Shown: positions 61,801 to 62,713 of the stretch, piece by piece
Position numbering within the stretch: position 1 is the stretch's first letter
How the letters are laid out: the number at the start of each line of letters is the position of its first letter
From: Archivesica marissinica
Lineage: Eukaryota > Mollusca > Bivalvia > Venerida > Vesicomyidae
Assembly: GCA_014843695.1 (NCBI GenBank)
Contig: CM026390.1
Location: 94,659,009-94,723,008 of the forward strand
DNA length: 64,000 nucleotides
Direction: 5' to 3'
Position numbers and translations under genes: made by a program
The notes under the pieces: model-generated
The model's database searches: none
Told to the model about the DNA's origin: nothing
The model's input: the letters and a program-made list of their open reading frames with translations, nothing else

Positions 61801-62693
61801 TTCCAAGAACAATCTACCATTGGAACCATCTCCCTCCTGACATTATCCATCTTCCATAGAGCAATTCAATACGGCAGTTTACCATATTGATCATGCCAGT
61901 CCCTAGTTGTTCTGCGCAGCTGCTTTTAAACTTTTACCACAACTTATTTTCACTACTTTCTTAAATTATCCTTTTAACTACTCATACTTTTAACTTCTTT
62001 GCGGTTTTTGATGCGCAACATGTCTACGTCCCCGCGAGGGGTTTGACATAAAAGGAAAATAGATAGAACTCCGATTGTATACAAGTTCGCATGAGGGTTT
62101 CCAACCAATGATATGCAGCTGACATGCGCACTCGAATTTGCGGGCATTCGCATTATTAGGCAACGTTTGTCGCGAGAAAAGGCGTGTCTTATAGTATACA
62201 CTGGTTACCTGTTCCGAGACACGGTAAGTTACAAATCTGGACTAAAAACAGTTTAAATGCAAAATGTGCTATATTTTCATTGGCATTGAAAAGAATAATT
62301 AATGTAAATATAAGTAATGAATCGCGGGTTAATAGTTTCCATCGGAGTATGAACTACATTAGGCATGTTTAAAGTTAGCGTGGATGCCCCCGGCCTACAC
62401 ACACTTTAATTAAGCCCAATATAGTTCATACCCCGATGGAAACTATTAACCCTCAATTCATTCCTTATATAAATCAGACTTTATCTGCCAAAGGAGGTAA
62501 TAGAAAATTAGAGATGTCTCTCATTGGTAATATAAGTATGTGTTACCTCTATGAAGAATGTCTGGGTTTTCAGCAGTACTTCCCGTAGCTCTGTCAACTC
62601 GAGGAAGTTCCGCTTCAATGCTTCAGCGTTCGTGTTCACCTCCCGCAATTCTGACTCTATCTTCTCAAACGTTGCCTGTATATCGTTAAACAT
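4846..62693 (-). CDS. ATP6V0A1-like: V-type H+-ATPase 116 kDa subunit a (a1-like), partial gene, 16 exons
   Basis: This entry is the span of the gene. Exons in transcript order: 62547-62693, 51103-51188, 48615-48741, 44361-44443, 40483-40576, 37600-37812, 36593-36743, 34094-34233, 28188-28324, 26494-26590, 24486-24604, 23119-23270, 20739-20872, 19324-19428, 9509-9577, 4846-4893. All have AG before and GT after, and phases agree at every join, giving about 634 codons without a stop. Family hallmarks seen in order are [126 protein letters not shown] and FINMFL. From family knowledge, subunit a is the stator of the V0 proton channel in endomembranes: its N-terminal half is cytosolic and its C-terminal half carries the proton half-channels. 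The usual length is 800-850 residues; N- and C-terminal exons lie outside the window. The vertebrate a1 isoform is the closest match by eye, but invertebrates often have one gene for several isoforms. Confidence 0.95.
4895..5284. other. intronic unique sequence
   Basis: No repeat or coding signal recognised. Short overlapping open frames on both strands here look like chance. Confidence 0.45.
5285..5525 (-). mobile_element. tRNA(Leu/Ser)-like SINE, family B, truncated
   Basis: The same sequence recurs at 21160-21425 and 21985-22200: a body with GCCGGCGGG, TTAACAACAGCTTTCCTGG and CAGCGGTTAACCAGTACTTG, then GGCTCGAACCCGTGACC. Read on the minus strand, the fuller copies start with a tRNA-like head (A box TGGTCGAGTGG, B box GGGTTCGAGCCCC). 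This copy has lost most of the head. Confidence 0.75.
5526..6098. other. intronic unique sequence
   Basis: Nothing recognised apart from weak AT-rich low-complexity patches. Confidence 0.4.
6099..6254 (+). pseudogene. 3' end of a non-LTR retrotransposon ORF (zinc-knuckle tail)
   Basis: An open frame of 51 codons ending in TAA reads lysine/arginine-rich KPKKRQKRK, then [19 protein letters not shown] followed by RRRC. The C-x2-C ... SRIGLLSH pattern is the C-terminal zinc-finger-like tail often seen at the end of the second ORF of invertebrate LINEs. There is no reverse transcriptase upstream, so this is a 5'-truncated dead copy. Confidence 0.6.
6526..7062. repeat. 36-bp minisatellite, highly homogeneous
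   Basis: About 14 copies of a 36-bp unit containing GAGGGAAGTGTCTGGTTG and TAACACCATGCCCAAA. The internal copies are almost identical; only the edges and one GATAGG variant differ. Unit length is a multiple of 3, so four frames stay open on both strands (for example [12 protein letters not shown] repeated). They are not considered genes. Confidence 0.95.
7180..8035. other. intronic unique sequence
   Basis: AT-rich single-copy DNA. An open frame at 7501-7791 (+) has no recognisable domain. A short TA run lies near 7927. Confidence 0.45.
8036..8165 (+). mobile_element. SINE family A, 3' part
   Basis: Shares CGGTTTCCTCCCACACGA, CGCTTTCATCCGC, CAACGAGAGTGATTAAT and CTTGCTTCGCAATC with copies at 20440-20690 and 35940-36190 (opposite orientation) and 28506-28760 (same orientation). 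The tRNA-like head is missing here. Confidence 0.65.
8214..8412. repeat. 103-bp direct duplication
   Basis: Two copies, the first starting near 8214 and the second near 8317, of a block with GAGAAACAGCTGGATTC, TACCGTGTGACCATG and ATCGAGGGTTCATC. They differ at only a few bases. Confidence 0.85.
8452..9165. mobile_element. pogo/mariner-type nonautonomous transposon with TA target duplication
   Basis: The left end CAGTAAAACCCCTCTAATC is mirrored at the right end by GATTAAAGGGATTTTACTG. Each end is flanked by TA (8450-8451 and 9166-9167), the target duplication of the Tc1/mariner/pogo group. Extra copies of the CCCCTCTAATCCGGA motif sit inside both ends. No transposase is present. A SINE (8629-8870) is nested inside. 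Confidence 0.75.
8629..8870 (+). mobile_element. SINE family D, partial, nested in a DNA transposon
   Basis: Begins at the B-box-like GCAGGTTCGATCCCC and runs through GAGGTCTCACGTCGG and GTAGCGACGAAAAATAAACG. It is the same family as 22825-23075, 34436-34725, 35586-35875, 61313-61505 and 62966-63240. Confidence 0.75.
9225..9405. repeat. 58-bp tandem repeat, three copies
   Basis: Three almost identical copies of a unit with GCTCAGTCTGGCGTGGC, CTGGGATCCATGTTTC and TTACAACACAAACACAAA. Confidence 0.9.
9509..9577 (-). CDS. ATP6V0A1-like: V-ATPase subunit a, exon 15 (variable cytosolic loop)
   Basis: Sixty-nine nucleotides, phase 0 to 0, encoding a segment that starts [14 protein letters not shown] and ends EVLPGKE. 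The acceptor is TTATTTCAG and the donor GTATGTAC. It follows exon 14 (ending KHNQKLR) in phase. A charged segment is expected at this point of subunit a, where the loop is poorly conserved, so the call rests on splice sites, phase and gene order. Confidence 0.7.
9650..10605. repeat. 33-bp minisatellite
   Basis: About 29 copies of a unit with CTTACAACACTGCTCAC and ATTCAAGGTAGACTGA. GCTCAC/GATCAC/CATCAC and CTGACT/CCGACT/CTGTCT variants alternate. The 33-bp unit keeps frames open on both strands. Confidence 0.95.
10606..12125. other. intronic unique sequence with a SINE C scrap
   Basis: Single-copy AT-rich DNA. At 11340-11375 a short GATAGCGCAGTGGAAGCGCG stretch matches the tRNA-like head of SINE family C. 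A short GAGCTGGGCTCACA repeat lies at 11735-11785. No exon was found. Confidence 0.45.
12126..12445. repeat. 52-bp tandem repeat with TA-rich core
   Basis: Six copies of a unit with CTATGTGGTAAGTGATATC, GTATTGCTAACTACCG and a (AT)n run. The later copies are identical. Confidence 0.93.
12446..13515. other. intronic unique sequence
   Basis: No repeat recognised. The open frame at 12919-13266 (+) lacks any recognisable domain and is on the strand opposite to the gene. Confidence 0.4.
13520..13660. repeat. short degenerate tandem repeat
   Basis: Four imperfect copies of a roughly 42-bp unit: TGGTTGACCATCCTAGG, then a run ending ACTACTCAAA. Confidence 0.75.
13661..14030. other. intronic unique sequence
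   Basis: Nothing recognised. Confidence 0.4.
14034..14595. repeat. 18/15-bp minisatellite
   Basis: About 32 copies of ATACTGAATGATGACTTC, mixed with a 15-bp form that lacks one GAT triplet. Both lengths are multiples of 3, so frames stay open on both strands (ILNDDF on +, FSMKSS on -). Confidence 0.93.
14596..15025. other. intronic unique sequence with a SINE D scrap
   Basis: A short GATCGCAGGTTCAATCCCCC stretch at 14861-14885 matches the B-box region of SINE family D. The rest is unrecognised. Confidence 0.5.
15027..15920. repeat. 20-bp minisatellite carrying AATAAA on both strands
   Basis: About 45 copies of AATAAACCCTACCTTTATTG. TCCTACC and CCATACC variants occur, and CATTGTGG replaces TTTATTG towards the 3' side. 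TTTATTGAATAAA reads as TTTATTCAATAAA on the other strand, so most units carry the polyadenylation hexamer in both directions. Confidence 0.95.
15921..17220. other. intronic unique sequence
   Basis: AT-rich single-copy DNA; no exon, SINE or array recognised. Confidence 0.4.
17222..18270. repeat. 21-bp minisatellite
   Basis: About 50 copies of GATGTGGGAGCATTGATCCGG, with CTGG, TCGG and ATGAGA variants and some shortened GGGAGCATTGATCT units. Frames stay open on both strands over about 1.1 kb. Confidence 0.95.
18275..18505. repeat. 31-bp tandem repeat
   Basis: Seven copies of a unit with CACTTGCTCCCTGTAC and AATAATACAACATCA, directly after the 21-bp array. Confidence 0.93.
18506..19320. other. 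AT-rich intronic sequence
   Basis: Very AT-rich. A loose GATTGCAACAGAATA/ATTACAACAGA repetition lies at 19190-19315, just downstream of the exon 14 donor. Confidence 0.45.
19324..19428 (-). CDS. ATP6V0A1-like: V-ATPase subunit a, exon 14
   Basis: 105 nt, phase 0 to 0. It encodes [16 protein letters not shown], then [19 protein letters not shown]: the transmembrane helix and the FKP-type motif that precede the variable cytosolic loop. Acceptor GTTTTCAG, donor GTAAGACACC. Confidence 0.93.
19650..19830 (-). mobile_element. SINE family C
   Basis: Contains ATTGCGAAACAAG, CTCGAGACCTCATTCC, GATGGAATCCATC, AATGCCTTGCCTAAG and GGGGTTCGAACTCC (B box on the minus strand). Related copies are at 20250-20430, 23795-24050, 36335-36545 and 42085-42300. 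Confidence 0.7.
20250..20430 (+). mobile_element. SINE family C
   Basis: Opposite orientation to the copy at 19650-19830, so the two form a widely spaced inverted pair: CGTGATAGCACGTTCGC head, TTAGGCAAGGCATTTAAATT, GATGGATTCCATCAGG and GAGGTCTCGAGCGCGATTAA. Confidence 0.7.
20440..20690 (-). mobile_element. SINE family A
   Basis: TTTATTTTACAACGATTGC, CTCTCGTTGGCTCGGATG, GAAAACCCACCTGTCC and GAGGATCGAACCTGGG (B box on the minus strand), ending at a partial tRNA-like head about 50 bp from the exon 13 donor. Confidence 0.75.
20739..20872 (-). CDS. ATP6V0A1-like: V-ATPase subunit a, exon 13
   Basis: 134 nt. It completes the H of [15 protein letters not shown] and continues through a luminal segment with NYT (possible N-glycosylation) to LFYDHQ. 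Acceptor TATTGTTCAG, donor GTACGTTTC. The FINMFL motif is diagnostic of subunit a. Confidence 0.93.
21160..21425 (-). mobile_element. SINE family B, full-length-looking
   Basis: On the minus strand it reads GCCTCCGTGGTCGAGTGG, a long variable-arm-like stretch, GGGTTCGAGCCCC, then the body found also at 5285 and 21985. The long arm suggests origin from a class II tRNA (Leu or Ser). Confidence 0.8.
21426..21984. other. intronic unique sequence
   Basis: AT-rich, with a short (AT)n run at 21835-21851. Nothing else recognised. Confidence 0.4.
21985..22203 (-). mobile_element. SINE family B
   Basis: Nearly identical to the copy at 21160-21425 and in the same orientation; carries a small T-run insertion in the variable arm. 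Confidence 0.8.
22204..22612. mobile_element. dispersed repeat ending in a large hairpin
   Basis: Matches 62088-62467 over its whole length (ATATGCAGCTGA, CGCGAGAAAAGGCGTGTCTTA, AAATCTGGACTAAAAAC). The last about 150 bp form an inverted repeat: GGGTTAATAGTTTCCATC and AGTATGAACTA pair with TAGTTCATACC and GATGGAAACTATTAA-type sequence. Confidence 0.75.
22825..23075 (+). mobile_element. SINE family D
   Basis: Starts at AGGGATCGCAGGTTCGATCC and runs through CTAATAAAATTAACAGTC, GAACCAGAGGAGACTC and TAGCAACAATAAATAAACG. It ends about 45 bp from the exon 12 donor. Confidence 0.8.
23119..23270 (-). CDS. ATP6V0A1-like: V-ATPase subunit a, exon 12
   Basis: 152 nt encoding [19 protein letters not shown], then [20 protein letters not shown] and the start of LLIH: two membrane helices typical of the family. 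Acceptor TATATTTCAG, donor GTAAGTACCC. Phase 2 in, phase 1 out, both matched by the neighbours. Confidence 0.95.
23275..23790. other. intronic unique sequence
   Basis: No repeat or exon recognised. Confidence 0.4.
23795..24050 (-). mobile_element. SINE family C
   Basis: GCACCTGAAGCGAACGCG, CACTGCGCTATCACGACTTC (tRNA-like head on the minus strand), interrupted by unrelated sequence, then GATTGCGAAACAAG and CTCTCGAGACCTCATTC. Confidence 0.6.
24051..24484. other. intronic unique sequence
   Basis: Nothing recognised; the minus-strand open frame at 24243-24437 shows no family. Confidence 0.4.
24486..24604 (-). CDS. ATP6V0A1-like: V-ATPase subunit a, exon 11
   Basis: 119 nt encoding [20 protein letters not shown], then [26 protein letters not shown] is a strong family signature. 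Acceptor CTGTCTTTCAG, donor GTAAGGGC, phase 0 in and 2 out. Confidence 0.95.
24713..26300. repeat. 13-bp minisatellite of about 1.6 kb
   Basis: More than 110 copies of GCTTCCACCCGCT and variants (CCCACT, CCAACT, CCTGCT, CCATT; occasional TTCAACC units and GCTGCTGCT expansions). As 13 is prime to 3, all frames cycle through the same peptide and long open frames appear on both strands. It fills the intron between exons 10 and 11. Confidence 0.95.
26494..26590 (-). CDS. ATP6V0A1-like: V-ATPase subunit a, exon 10 (luminal loop)
   Basis: 97 nt encoding [19 protein letters not shown], then [13 protein letters not shown]. The GPYPxGxDP motif is conserved in the family, and NTT is a possible glycosylation site. 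Acceptor TTCTTTTTACAG, donor GTAAGTATAT. Confidence 0.95.
26740..27892. repeat. 52-bp minisatellite
   Basis: About 20 copies of a unit with CTACTGGACACCGGTTCC, AATGCTAATGTATGGGTG and AATACAGTAGATCTAT. The first 300 bp are degenerate, with a shortened variant lacking the AATACAGTAG block; the middle copies are identical. Confidence 0.95.
28188..28324 (-). CDS. ATP6V0A1-like: V-ATPase subunit a, exon 9
   Basis: 137 nt encoding [19 protein letters not shown], then [19 protein letters not shown] and SSWHPNYT. The acceptor is GTTGCATTGTAG. I chose the donor GTTTGTATTC because it gives phase 2, as exon 10 needs, and yields a natural join (WHPNYT-HSTLDD). Reading on would hit a TAA 15 codons later. 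Confidence 0.88.
28325..28505. other. intronic unique sequence
   Basis: Short unique stretch upstream of exon 9 with a TGACCTTGAC-like duplication (28433-28462). Confidence 0.4.
28506..28760 (+). mobile_element. SINE family A, near full length
   Basis: tRNA-like head GCGATGTGGTTAGTGCGC and B box GGGTTCGATCC, then the A body (CCAGATTGGACAGGTGGG, CGGTTTCCTCCCACACGAA, CTTGCTTCGCAATC) and an A-rich end. Confidence 0.8.
28925..30107. repeat. 44/37-bp minisatellite carrying the exon 8 donor, distal part
   Basis: About 28 units. The long form (44 bp) on the gene-sense strand contains GACAATGGAGTAAGATTG, a copy of the exon 8 end (GACAACGAA then GTAAGATTG). The short form (37 bp) lacks 7 bp that include the donor GT. 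The same array continues at 31130-34085 after a transposon. Confidence 0.93.
30108..31129. mobile_element. nonautonomous DNA transposon (hAT-like ends) inside the 44-bp array
   Basis: Terminal inverted repeats CAGGGCTTCGAAAATT and AATTTTCGAAGCCCTG bound 1022 bp of unrelated AT-rich sequence. The flanks ATCTATAG and GTCTATAG agree at 7 of 8 bases, which fits an 8-bp target duplication in a minisatellite unit. There is no transposase. Two G-runs (about 31027 and 31065) lie inside. Confidence 0.75.
31130..34085. repeat. 44/37-bp minisatellite carrying the exon 8 donor, proximal part
   Basis: About 70 units leading directly into the exon 8 donor at 34092-34093. Long and short units are arranged in higher-order blocks: a 125-bp trimer (44+44+37) repeats from about 32692 to 33900. 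Confidence 0.95.
34094..34233 (-). CDS. ATP6V0A1-like: V-ATPase subunit a, exon 8 (first membrane helices)
   Basis: 140 nt encoding [17 protein letters not shown], then [20 protein letters not shown] and LLAQKSDNE. [15 protein letters not shown] is the best known family motif, here with T instead of the more usual F. Acceptor CTATTTCAG, donor GTAAGATTG. The donor and the last exon bases recur in every long unit of the adjacent array. Confidence 0.97.
34260..34435. other. intronic unique sequence
   Basis: No recognised element. Confidence 0.4.
34436..34725 (-). mobile_element. SINE family D, full length
   Basis: On the minus strand: tRNA-like head GGATCTGTAGCCCAGTGG, then GGTTCGATCCCCCGTCTGAC (B box), CTAATAAAAATTAACAGTC, the body with GGTCTCGTGTCGG, and an end at GACGATAAATAAACG. 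Confidence 0.85.
34732..34916. mobile_element. MITE, CAGGG-end family, copy 1
   Basis: Ends AGGGCTCATTCTA and TAGAATGAGCCCT. Internal AAGATACACTGGCCCATT is shared with 39074-39599 and 57021-57316. Flanks AATAAC and TATAAC differ at one of six bases. Confidence 0.7.
34917..35297. other. intronic unique sequence
   Basis: Nothing recognised. Confidence 0.4.
35298..35475. mobile_element. 178-bp mariner-type MITE with TA target duplication
   Basis: Inverted ends CAGTCAAACCT and AGGTTTGACTG, flanked by TA on both sides; inside, repeated TATTAAGCAGCCA blocks. A second copy of exactly the same length is at 62714-62891. Confidence 0.85.
35586..35875 (+). mobile_element. SINE family D, full length
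   Basis: tRNA-like head GGATCTGTAGGCCAGTGG, B box GCAGGTTCGATTCCCC, body as in 34436-34725, ending GACGATAAATAAACG. It forms an inverted pair with that copy about 0.9 kb away. Confidence 0.85.
35940..36190 (-). mobile_element. SINE family A, full length
   Basis: TTTATTTTACAACGATTGCG, CTCTCGTTGGCTAGGATG, GAGGATCGAACACGGG, and a complete tRNA-like head (on the minus strand CTGTCCGATTAGCGTAGTGG). Confidence 0.85.
36335..36545 (+). mobile_element. SINE family C
   Basis: GTGATAGCGCATTCGCTCC, GGCAAGGCATTTAAATTCC, GATGGATTCCATCAGG, GAGGTCTAGAGAGTG and GTTTCGCAATCGAGC, ending about 47 bp from the exon 7 donor. Confidence 0.75.
36593..36743 (-). CDS. ATP6V0A1-like: V-ATPase subunit a, exon 7
   Basis: 151 nt encoding [18 protein letters not shown], then [20 protein letters not shown] and [12 protein letters not shown], matching the TPPTY...TNKFT...TYREINP block just before the first membrane helix. 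Acceptor TTTACTAG, donor GTTTGTCTC, phase 0 in and 1 out. Confidence 0.95.
36855..37560. other. intronic sequence with a 2-copy duplication
   Basis: About 37074-37160 and 37163-37252 are two nearly identical copies of an 89-bp block (AATAGAAGTAAATTATATG, TTCCTTGCAGGGAACTAAT, long (AT)n tail). Otherwise unique. Confidence 0.6.
37600..37812 (-). CDS. ATP6V0A1-like: V-ATPase subunit a, exon 6
   Basis: 213 nt, phase 0 to 0, the largest exon here. It encodes [20 protein letters not shown], then [20 protein letters not shown] and [10 protein letters not shown]. The [13 protein letters not shown] and CLIAExWxP blocks are strongly conserved in the cytosolic domain. Acceptor TTAATCCTGTCAG, donor GTGCAACTT. 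The acceptor and the first about 44 exon bases are repeated in the adjacent upstream array. Confidence 0.97.
37813..38860. repeat. 84-bp minisatellite carrying the exon 6 acceptor
   Basis: Twelve extra copies upstream of exon 6. On the gene-sense strand a unit reads GTGTTAATCCTGTCAG, then GTACTACGTCAGACGAAGG, ATCATCGATACCGTGTGCTG, CTGAATTT, and an AT-rich linker. It differs from the real exon start at two bases (GAACATC to GATCATC, CGGGTG to CGTGTG). Copies are virtually identical to each other. Confidence 0.95.
38870..39073 (-). mobile_element. SINE-like dispersed element, fifth type
   Basis: A tRNA-like tail on the minus strand (B box GCAGGTTCAAATCC at about 39039-39052) follows a body with GAGGTTCCTCTGGAAGAG and CAGGCACATGGGTAGCACC. 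A related tail is at 46205-46290. Confidence 0.5.
39074..39599. mobile_element. CAGGG-end MITE, copy 2, interrupted by a piggyBac-type MITE
   Basis: Ends CAGGGTTCATTCTAG and CTCTAGATTGATCCCTG, flanked on both sides by the perfect 6-bp duplication GCTTTG. Internal CCAGTGTATCTTACTGGCC matches the other copies. The piggyBac-type element at 39136-39373 is nested within it. Confidence 0.75.
39136..39373. mobile_element. piggyBac-type MITE with TTAA target duplication, copy 1
   Basis: 238 bp bounded by CCCTTTCAACCCC and GGGGTTGAAAGGG, flanked by TTAA at both ends (39132-39135, 39374-39377). It contains the hairpin GAGCCGGCTCGTAACGAGCC. Confidence 0.9.
39725..40335. repeat. 27-bp minisatellite next to the exon 5 donor
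   Basis: About 22 copies of a unit with GTGAGCTCATCCAGTGAAC and ATGTATAT. On the gene-sense strand the unit translates as SLDELTYTC, similar to the exon 5 end RLDDLTI followed by donor codons VC; 18 of 27 bases match without gaps. Confidence 0.95.
40483..40576 (-). CDS. ATP6V0A1-like: V-ATPase subunit a, exon 5
   Basis: 94 nt encoding [19 protein letters not shown], then [18 protein letters not shown] and GVxTRxDDL are diagnostic. Acceptor TTTGCATGTAG, donor GTATGTACTG, phase 2 in and 0 out. Confidence 0.96.
40673..41025. repeat. 45-bp tandem repeat
   Basis: About 8 copies of a unit with CATTCATTGCATCACTGATG, GTGGATCGCTGTTCCC and ATAATACAT. Frames stay open on both strands. Confidence 0.94.
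41027..41268. repeat. 31-bp tandem repeat
   Basis: Eight copies of a unit with CCATGACCAGGATTGATGG and TCCTGATGAAGT (GGCCAGG and ATAGTCC variants), directly adjoining the 45-bp array. Confidence 0.93.
41318..41565. repeat. 34-bp-type minisatellite, short copy
   Basis: Units with CATTCCTGGAGCCCAGCGG and ACATGTCAT alternate with ATTATTCGTGGAGCCCAC, giving a composite unit. Same family as 44965-45965. Confidence 0.88.
41646..41882. mobile_element. piggyBac-type MITE with TTAA target duplication, copy 2 (inverted)
   Basis: 237 bp, reverse orientation relative to 39136-39373, ends CCCATTCAACCCC and GGGGTTGAAAGGG, flanked by TTAA. It contains the same GGCTCGTCACGAGCC hairpin. Confidence 0.9.
42085..42310 (+). 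mobile_element. SINE family C with its 5' part tandemly amplified
   Basis: Four copies of a block of about 50 bp (TAGCGCAGTGGTAGCGCG, TTCGCTTCAGGAGTGAGG, TCTCGAGATAA) precede a single SINE C end (AGCGATTAATATAAGATG, GGTTTCACAACCGAGC). The block holds the A-box-like start of the element. Confidence 0.75.
42315..44345. repeat. 20-bp minisatellite of 2 kb with higher-order structure
   Basis: About 100 copies of TAAGCATTTAACAACATAAA and variants (GAACAAC, AGCAATA, AACAAGAAATA, ACACATTAAA). From about 43528 to 43930 the variants recur with a 100-bp (five-unit) period. The array ends about 15 bp from the exon 4 donor. Confidence 0.95.
44361..44443 (-). CDS. ATP6V0A1-like: V-ATPase subunit a, exon 4
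   Basis: 83 nt encoding [19 protein letters not shown], then QRVRKICEG. [11 protein letters not shown] and RVxKICEGF are hallmark cytosolic-domain motifs. Acceptor TTCATTACAG, donor GTAACATGC, phase 0 in and 2 out. Confidence 0.97.
44450..44960. other. intronic unique sequence
   Basis: No repeat recognised. The open frame that extends upstream of exon 4 to 44728 is not supported beyond the exon. Confidence 0.45.
44965..45965. repeat. 34-bp minisatellite
   Basis: About 30 copies of a unit with CCATTCCTGGAACCCAGG and GGACATGTCATGTGAA. GTCATC, GGGAAC and shortened forms are interspersed. Confidence 0.95.
45966..46360. other. intronic sequence with a SINE-like tail
   Basis: 46205-46290 has GGGATTTGAACCTACAGCA and AATGACCGTAACCACTCGG, a tRNA-like tail on the minus strand related to the element at 38870. 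The rest is unique. Confidence 0.5.
46365..46853. repeat. 57-bp minisatellite carrying the exon 3 donor, distal part
   Basis: Eight and a half units. On the gene-sense strand each reads GGAAGACCCATACACT (the last 16 exon bases), GTAAGAGAACTGTTTATATA (the real donor and intron start), then ACTACTATGCGGGGTTGTTC. Only a few bases vary between units. It continues at 48367 after the transposon. Confidence 0.96.
46854..48366 (-). mobile_element. Tc1-type transposon, apparently intact
   Basis: 1513 bp with perfect 24-bp terminal inverted repeats (starting CTGAGTCAAAAAAG) flanked by TA duplications (46852-46853 and 48367-48368). Removing the element and one TA restores a normal 57-bp minisatellite unit. 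It encodes one uninterrupted transposase. The perfect termini and open frame suggest a recent insertion. Confidence 0.95.
47056..48069 (-). CDS. Tc1/mariner-type transposase, DD34E
   Basis: 337 codons from [17 protein letters not shown]. An upstream in-frame extension to 48195 is less likely, as the family start is just before the first helix-turn-helix. Residues 1-110: two helix-turn-helix DNA-binding motifs ([20 protein letters not shown]) joined by a GRP-type linker (YGRPRVMT). The catalytic core carries the first D in MFSDESRF, a glycine-rich [11 protein letters not shown] box, the second D in QQDNARCHT, and E in SPIEHVWD exactly 34 residues later (DD34E, the Tc1 signature). It would excise and insert the element by cut and paste at TA. 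No frameshift or premature stop is seen. It shares the minus strand with the host gene and is less AT-rich than its surroundings, as expected for a recent horizontal or within-genome mover. Confidence 0.96.
   Translation of the reverse strand: MPRLNRNQRMRAIGMIDGGLRQRDVANRLGVTRITITRLLRRYRTHGSVDDRPRYGRPRVMTREQDRHIRTSHLRDRFLPATHTAAVTPGMTNNRISAQTVRNRLGERGIRAYRPYVGPILTRRHRDVRREWTTERARWTRLQWNSVMFSDESRFCLRRADGRERVYRRRGERYADACVRQVDLFGGGSVMAWGGITFGSRTELLVVDGNLNAQRYCDEILTPVVVPFFNANRNVTLFQQDNARCHTARISTTLLEQNNIETLPWPALSPDLSPIEHVWDTLDRRVRRRQPVTLNQLRDVLRQEWTNIDQQEIQTLFRSMRRRCIAVRDANGAHTRY
48367..48614. repeat. 57-bp minisatellite carrying the exon 3 donor, proximal part
   Basis: Four further units running directly into the authentic exon 3 donor at 48613-48614. 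The unit next to the exon is the same as the others, so the array boundary coincides with the splice junction region. Confidence 0.96.
48615..48741 (-). CDS. ATP6V0A1-like: V-ATPase subunit a, exon 3
   Basis: 127 nt encoding [19 protein letters not shown], then [20 protein letters not shown] and PYT. FxAGVIxRExxxxFERMLWRxxRGN is conserved in the family. Acceptor TGTATTTCAG, donor GTAAGAGAAC. The usual WRVCRGN is WFACRGN here. Confidence 0.97.
48775..50220. repeat. CAGTACAGTCC-type degenerate minisatellite
   Basis: Variable units of about 45-50 bp built from three modules: CAGTCCCACAAGACTGAATA, CAGTACAGTCCTACCAGACT and CAGTCCCAACACAAGACTG. Later parts contain longer repeated blocks, for example 49680-49800 repeated at about 49870-49990 and 50080-50180. 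Confidence 0.9.
50221..51045. repeat. 21-bp minisatellite
   Basis: About 38 copies of ATACATTAAACTTCTCCCTTAT/G. A block containing CTTGAATACCTTACATTTC occurs twice, so part of the array was duplicated as a larger unit. Confidence 0.93.
51103..51188 (-). CDS. ATP6V0A1-like: V-ATPase subunit a, exon 2
   Basis: 86 nt encoding [18 protein letters not shown], then [11 protein letters not shown]. It is less conserved than its neighbours but matches the acidic stretch before LGFxAGVI in length, phase (0 in, 2 out) and the terminal LG. Acceptor CTGATTTGCAG, donor GTACGTACTC. Confidence 0.9.
51190..52010. other. intronic unique sequence
   Basis: AT-rich single-copy DNA; no element recognised. Confidence 0.45.
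52012..55862. repeat. 56-bp satellite-like array, interrupted by an assembly gap
   Basis: At least 50 sequenced copies of a unit with GGTTGCATAGAGCATGGAAT, ATAAGGTATGTGGTCGCG and CGGAGATGTAGTATCACA. Copies before the gap are nearly identical. After the gap TTTGC, CGCAC and CATGC variants appear. Confidence 0.96.
53607..54606. other. assembly gap, 1000 N
   Basis: Exactly 1000 undetermined bases inside the 56-bp array: a round placeholder, so the true array length is unknown. Open frames crossing it are meaningless. Confidence 0.99.
55863..56410. repeat. 38-bp array, derivative of the 56-bp unit, organised as 76-bp dimers
   Basis: Unit with GGTTGCACCGTGTGGAAGC and ATGGAGATGTAGTATCACA. Two types alternate strictly (CACCG with one neighbour TATCAC, CACAG with TAACAC), giving a 76-bp period. 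It shares GGTTGCA and GGAGATGTAGTATCACA with the 56-bp unit. Confidence 0.93.
56411..57020. other. intronic unique sequence
   Basis: AT-rich, nothing recognised. Confidence 0.4.
57021..57316. mobile_element. CAGGG-end MITE, copy 3
   Basis: Ends CAGGGATCAG and CTGACCCCTG, flanked by a perfect 6-bp duplication ATAAAC (57015-57020, 57317-57322). Internal AGTAAGATACACTGGCCC and TAAAGCACTACTTCTATTC match 34732-34916. Confidence 0.8.
57390..57472. repeat. short GTCTGGAGATCG tandem repeat
   Basis: Six partial copies of GTCTGGAGATCGAGT and its partner TATCTCCA, giving a locally hairpin-prone stretch. Confidence 0.75.
57480..58035. other. intronic unique sequence
   Basis: Nothing recognised. Confidence 0.4.
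58036..61008. repeat. 30-bp minisatellite of 3 kb
   Basis: About 99 copies of a unit with ATATATAAGAATGATTTG and TACAACCACAGC. AAG/AGG and ATTTG/ACTTG/ATGTG variants are distributed along it. Since 30 is a multiple of 3 and the unit lacks stops in several frames, open frames of about 1000 codons occur on both strands; they are not genes. Confidence 0.97.
61313..61505 (-). mobile_element. SINE family D, head missing
   Basis: TTTACGTTTATTTATCGTCG through GAGACCTCAGTTTAAAGTC; the tRNA-like head is replaced by the LINE fragment that follows. Confidence 0.8.
61506..61910 (+). pseudogene. 3' fragment of a non-LTR retrotransposon reverse transcriptase
   Basis: Frame pieces read [20 protein letters not shown], then a stop and frame changes, then ending at [16 protein letters not shown]. 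IExVQRRAAR and FFPRTIxxWNxLP are the classic C-terminal motifs of CR1/RTE/Jockey-like LINE reverse transcriptases. It is broken by stops and frameshifts and 5' truncated. It lies on the strand opposite to the host gene. Confidence 0.85.
62088..62467. mobile_element. dispersed repeat ending in a large hairpin, copy 2
   Basis: Same element and orientation as 22204-22612. The hairpin arms are GGGTTAATAGTTTCCATCGG and its complement near 62430-62455. It ends about 80 bp from exon 1. Confidence 0.75.
62547..62693 (-). CDS. ATP6V0A1-like: V-ATPase subunit a, exon 1 of those in the window
   Basis: Encodes [20 protein letters not shown], then [16 protein letters not shown] and QTFFIE: the coiled-coil-forming part of the N-terminal cytosolic domain (family motif NFLELTEL). 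The donor GTAACACA is clear. The exon start is one of two closely spaced AG acceptors (exon from 62698 or 62695), so the 62693 limit given is the ATG codon, which is internal to the protein and not a start. Upstream exons lie outside the window. Confidence 0.93.
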
Positions 62694-62713
62694 AACTTCT
62701 TGTTAAACACATA

